Assembly: GCA_002704685.1 (NCBI GenBank)
Contig: PAHD01000007.1
Location: forward strand, 100,221-107,703
Source: Fidelibacterota bacterium
GTDB taxonomy: Bacteria > Fidelibacterota > Marinisomatia > SCGC-AAA003-L08 > D37C17
Length of the DNA stretch: 7,483 nucleotides
Reading direction: 5' to 3'
Numbering within the stretch: position 1 is the first letter of the stretch; each line of letters starts with the position of its first letter. Under the pieces are notes generated by a model. That model did no database searches and was not told the DNA's origin. It saw nothing but the letters and a program-made list of their open reading frames with translations. A program made the translations under genes and the position numbers. Below are positions 6,025 to 7,483 of this stretch, one piece after another.

Positions 6025-6588
6025 TTATTTATTTTGAGGATTTACTGTATTTAAAATATTAATTATGCTTGAATCAACCAATGTTGTATCAGAAGAAATT
6101 CTTGAAAATAACATAGAAACAATTTCTTGCTCTAACTTTATCTCATCACCGGGATTATATCCAGAACGACGACTAATAATTTCTCCTTTATCATTTACAA
6201 CAAGTAAATAAGGGCACACCTTGGCTCCAATTTTTCTAAAATATAGTGATTTAGGATCTAATAGTACAGGAAATGAATAATTTTGAGAGTTCACAAAGGG
6301 TTTTACTTTATTTAAAGTTCTTGCATTATCTGTATTAATACTTAAAACTTTAAAACCATACTTTGAATATTTAGTATTATAATCACTTAAATATATCATT
6401 TCTTTTTTACAAGGCTCACAAGCTAAAAACCAAAAATTAATTACAGTGAAATCACCATTGATGGCTTGAAATAAATCAACTTTTTTCTTATCCATACTTT
6501 TTAAAAAACCATTTGGTAAAGTATCTGCATATAGATTAAAAGCTAATAGTATTAATAAAAATTTAAATTTTTTACTTATCTTATTCAT
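6025..6588 (-). CDS. TlpA/ResA-like exported thioredoxin
   Basis: 187 residues from ATG 6588, with AGGAG at 6594-6598 five bases upstream. A signal peptide or membrane anchor spans about residues 8-21. The thioredoxin active site is Phe-Trp-Phe-Leu-Ala-Cys57-Glu-Pro-Cys60-Lys-Lys-Glu, as in TlpA/ResA-type disulfide reductases, and the strand Val-Ile-Asn-Phe precedes it. The cis-Pro is Pro126, but it is preceded by Cys125, where these proteins usually have Thr, Val or Ile. The first active-site residue here is an ordinary Cys codon (TGT), unlike the three selenoproteins further along. The expected role is reduction or exchange of disulfides in the periplasm. It is cotranscribed with the barrel gene (2-base gap) and with the truncated upstream gene (17-base gap). 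Confidence 0.85.
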   Translation of the reverse strand: MNKISKKFKFLLILLAFNLYADTLPNGFLKSMDKKKVDLFQAINGDFTVINFWFLACEPCKKEMIYLSDYNTKYSKYGFKVLSINTDNARTLNKVKPFVNSQNYSFPVLLDPKSLYFRKIGAKVCPYLLVVNDKGEIISRRSGYNPGDEIKLEQEIVSMLFSRISSDTTLVDSSIINILNTVNPQNK

Positions 6589-6605
6589 TTTAACTCCTTT
6601 AATTG

Positions 6606-7483
6606 CTAATAATTTGCTATTGAATTGGTTATTTCTGATGATAAACTTTTATAGTAAAAGAAATCAATATAAGCATGGTCATATTCCAAAAACTCTTTTT
6701 TACTAACTATGAACGAATAATTATTTTTTAAAGAATTTTTTTGGAAGTTAAATTGAATGGATGATTTACCTGGCGTTATAGAAATTAGTGGCGAAAAACT
6801 ATCAAAAAAATCAACTTCAATTCCTTGACTCGCAATAGAATTAAAGTTATCAATTTTTTTACTCCATGAATCAACAATTAATTTACTTACACTATTATCA
6901 GCACTTACTAAAAATATCACAGGAATAATTTGATAATTCATTTGCGATAAATAGTTTACAAAATCTTTATCTAAATTAAAATCATTCTTATTTAATTTAT
7001 ATATAAATGTTCCATTTGAATTATCTTTTACATCAAATGGAATTCCATTGAACATATCTAAAAAGCTATCACTGATAGAAAACTCAACAGGAATAGTTAC
7101 ATTAATATTTTCGTTTAAATTTTCACTTAATATATCCGATATGTTTACAGTATAAAGACTACCTTTTATATTATCTAAAATTTCTAGAAGATTAACTGTA
7201 TTTTTTTCAATACTATTATAATTTTCAATATCATTCAATAATTTATTTTGAGAATTTAAGTTACTATGAAAAAACTTAATATTTTTTTGAGAAAATAATT
7301 TTTCTTTTTTATTATTTTTAATATTAATTTTTTCTGAATAATCACAGTTATTCGAACCGTTACATATACCGCAGTCATCTAGTTTTGCATTTCCCCAACA
7401 AATACCATTACAGTCAAGTCCTTGATTTAATGGAAAAGAAGTTTTGCCACCTACACAAACAGAGCATTCATTCAAAAATGCAT
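6606..7483 (-). CDS. secreted protein with DDCGxCxG repeats, 5' end outside the window
   Basis: The frame is open to the right edge, so the gene is 5'-truncated; a TTG near 7475 is not a credible start because the repeat pattern continues upstream (Ala-Phe-Leu-Asn-Glu-Cys). The visible part is about 292 residues. The first 50 contain Cys repeats: Asn-Glu-Cys-Ser-Val-Cys-Val-Gly-Gly, Leu-Asp-Cys-Asn-Gly-Ile-Cys and Asp-Asp-Cys-Gly-Ile-Cys-Asn-Gly-Ser. They resemble those in the lipoprotein selenoprotein (residues 25-67). A Lys/Asn-rich linker and a largely beta-rich C-terminal domain without Cys follow, ending at TAG 6606. I do not recognise that domain. By position upstream of a TlpA-like gene and a DUF6029-like gene it may be a surface or lipoprotein partner of that pair; this is inference. 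Confidence 0.75.
   Translation of the reverse strand, partial: AFLNECSVCVGGKTSFPLNQGLDCNGICWGNAKLDDCGICNGSNNCDYSEKINIKNNKKEKLFSQKNIKFFHSNLNSQNKLLNDIENYNSIEKNTVNLLEILDNIKGSLYTVNISDILSENLNENINVTIPVEFSISDSFLDMFNGIPFDVKDNSNGTFIYKLNKNDFNLDKDFVNYLSQMNYQIIPVIFLVSADNSVSKLIVDSWSKKIDNFNSIASQGIEVDFFDSFSPLISITPGKSSIQFNFQKNSLKNNYSFIVSKKEFLEYDHAYIDFFYYKSLSSEITNSIANY

Noticed and set aside
6415..6425. TGA at the active site of the TlpA-like protein
   Set aside because: The bases TTGTGAGCC contain TGA, but out of frame; the codons are TGT GAG CCT TGT, so this site is an ordinary CEPC.
1..7483. CRISPR arrays, insertion sequences, tRNA or rRNA genes
   Set aside because: No regularly spaced direct repeats, transposase-like frames, terminal inverted repeats or tRNA cloverleaf were seen; the Sec tRNA is not in this window.

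Overview
The window is strongly AT-rich and almost every gene lies on the minus strand, read from the right edge to the left. The products are nearly all exported, Cys-rich or Asp-rich proteins. They carry C-terminal dockerin-like EF-hand pairs, thrombospondin-type-3-like Asp/Cys segments, short 'DDCGxCxGxN' repeats and 'CxDPxAxN' repeats. This combination, with a DUF6029-like outer-membrane barrel, suggests an uncultured marine bacterium of the FCB group, most likely Marinimicrobia (SAR406). That placement is inference from protein style, not from a marker gene.

The main result is that three genes (149-1132, 2561-3406, 3411-4361) each contain one in-frame TGA at the first position of a thioredoxin-type redox motif: Trp-UGA-Pro/Ala/Gly-Thr-Cys. 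Each reading frame continues through the TGA into the rest of a thioredoxin fold, with a later cis-Pro and a shared 'IDH' strand. Each TGA is followed, within the spacing expected for a bacterial SECIS, by a hairpin with a small G-containing loop. I read them as three exported selenoproteins with a UxTC active site. Conventional gene calling would split each into two unrelated ORFs. All other cysteines I checked use TGT/TGC and ordinary stops are TAA or TAG, so wholesale recoding of TGA is unlikely.

Layout from right to left (transcription order): a 5'-truncated secreted protein with Cys repeats (6606-7483); a TlpA/ResA-like thioredoxin (6025-6588); a DUF6029-like outer-membrane beta-barrel (4442-6022); an 80-base AT-rich gap; selenoprotein with dockerin (3411-4361); lipoprotein selenoprotein (2561-3406); a blue-copper (cupredoxin) protein with dockerin (1556-2557); a small Cys-rich single-span membrane protein (1357-1539); a small Cys-rich lipoprotein (1135-1347); a third selenoprotein with dockerin (149-1132); and a strong intrinsic terminator (101-129). 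Gaps from 3411 to 149 are 2-16 bases, so the left six genes look like one operon. Past the terminator lies a short possible remnant of a dinucleotide-binding oxidoreductase.

Taken together, the left operon looks like an extracytoplasmic thiol/selenol redox system combined with a copper protein and two thiol-rich small proteins. The idea that it handles disulfides, peroxides or copper in the envelope is inference. The Sec machinery (selA, selB, selC, selD) is not in this window and must be found elsewhere in the genome for the interpretation to hold.
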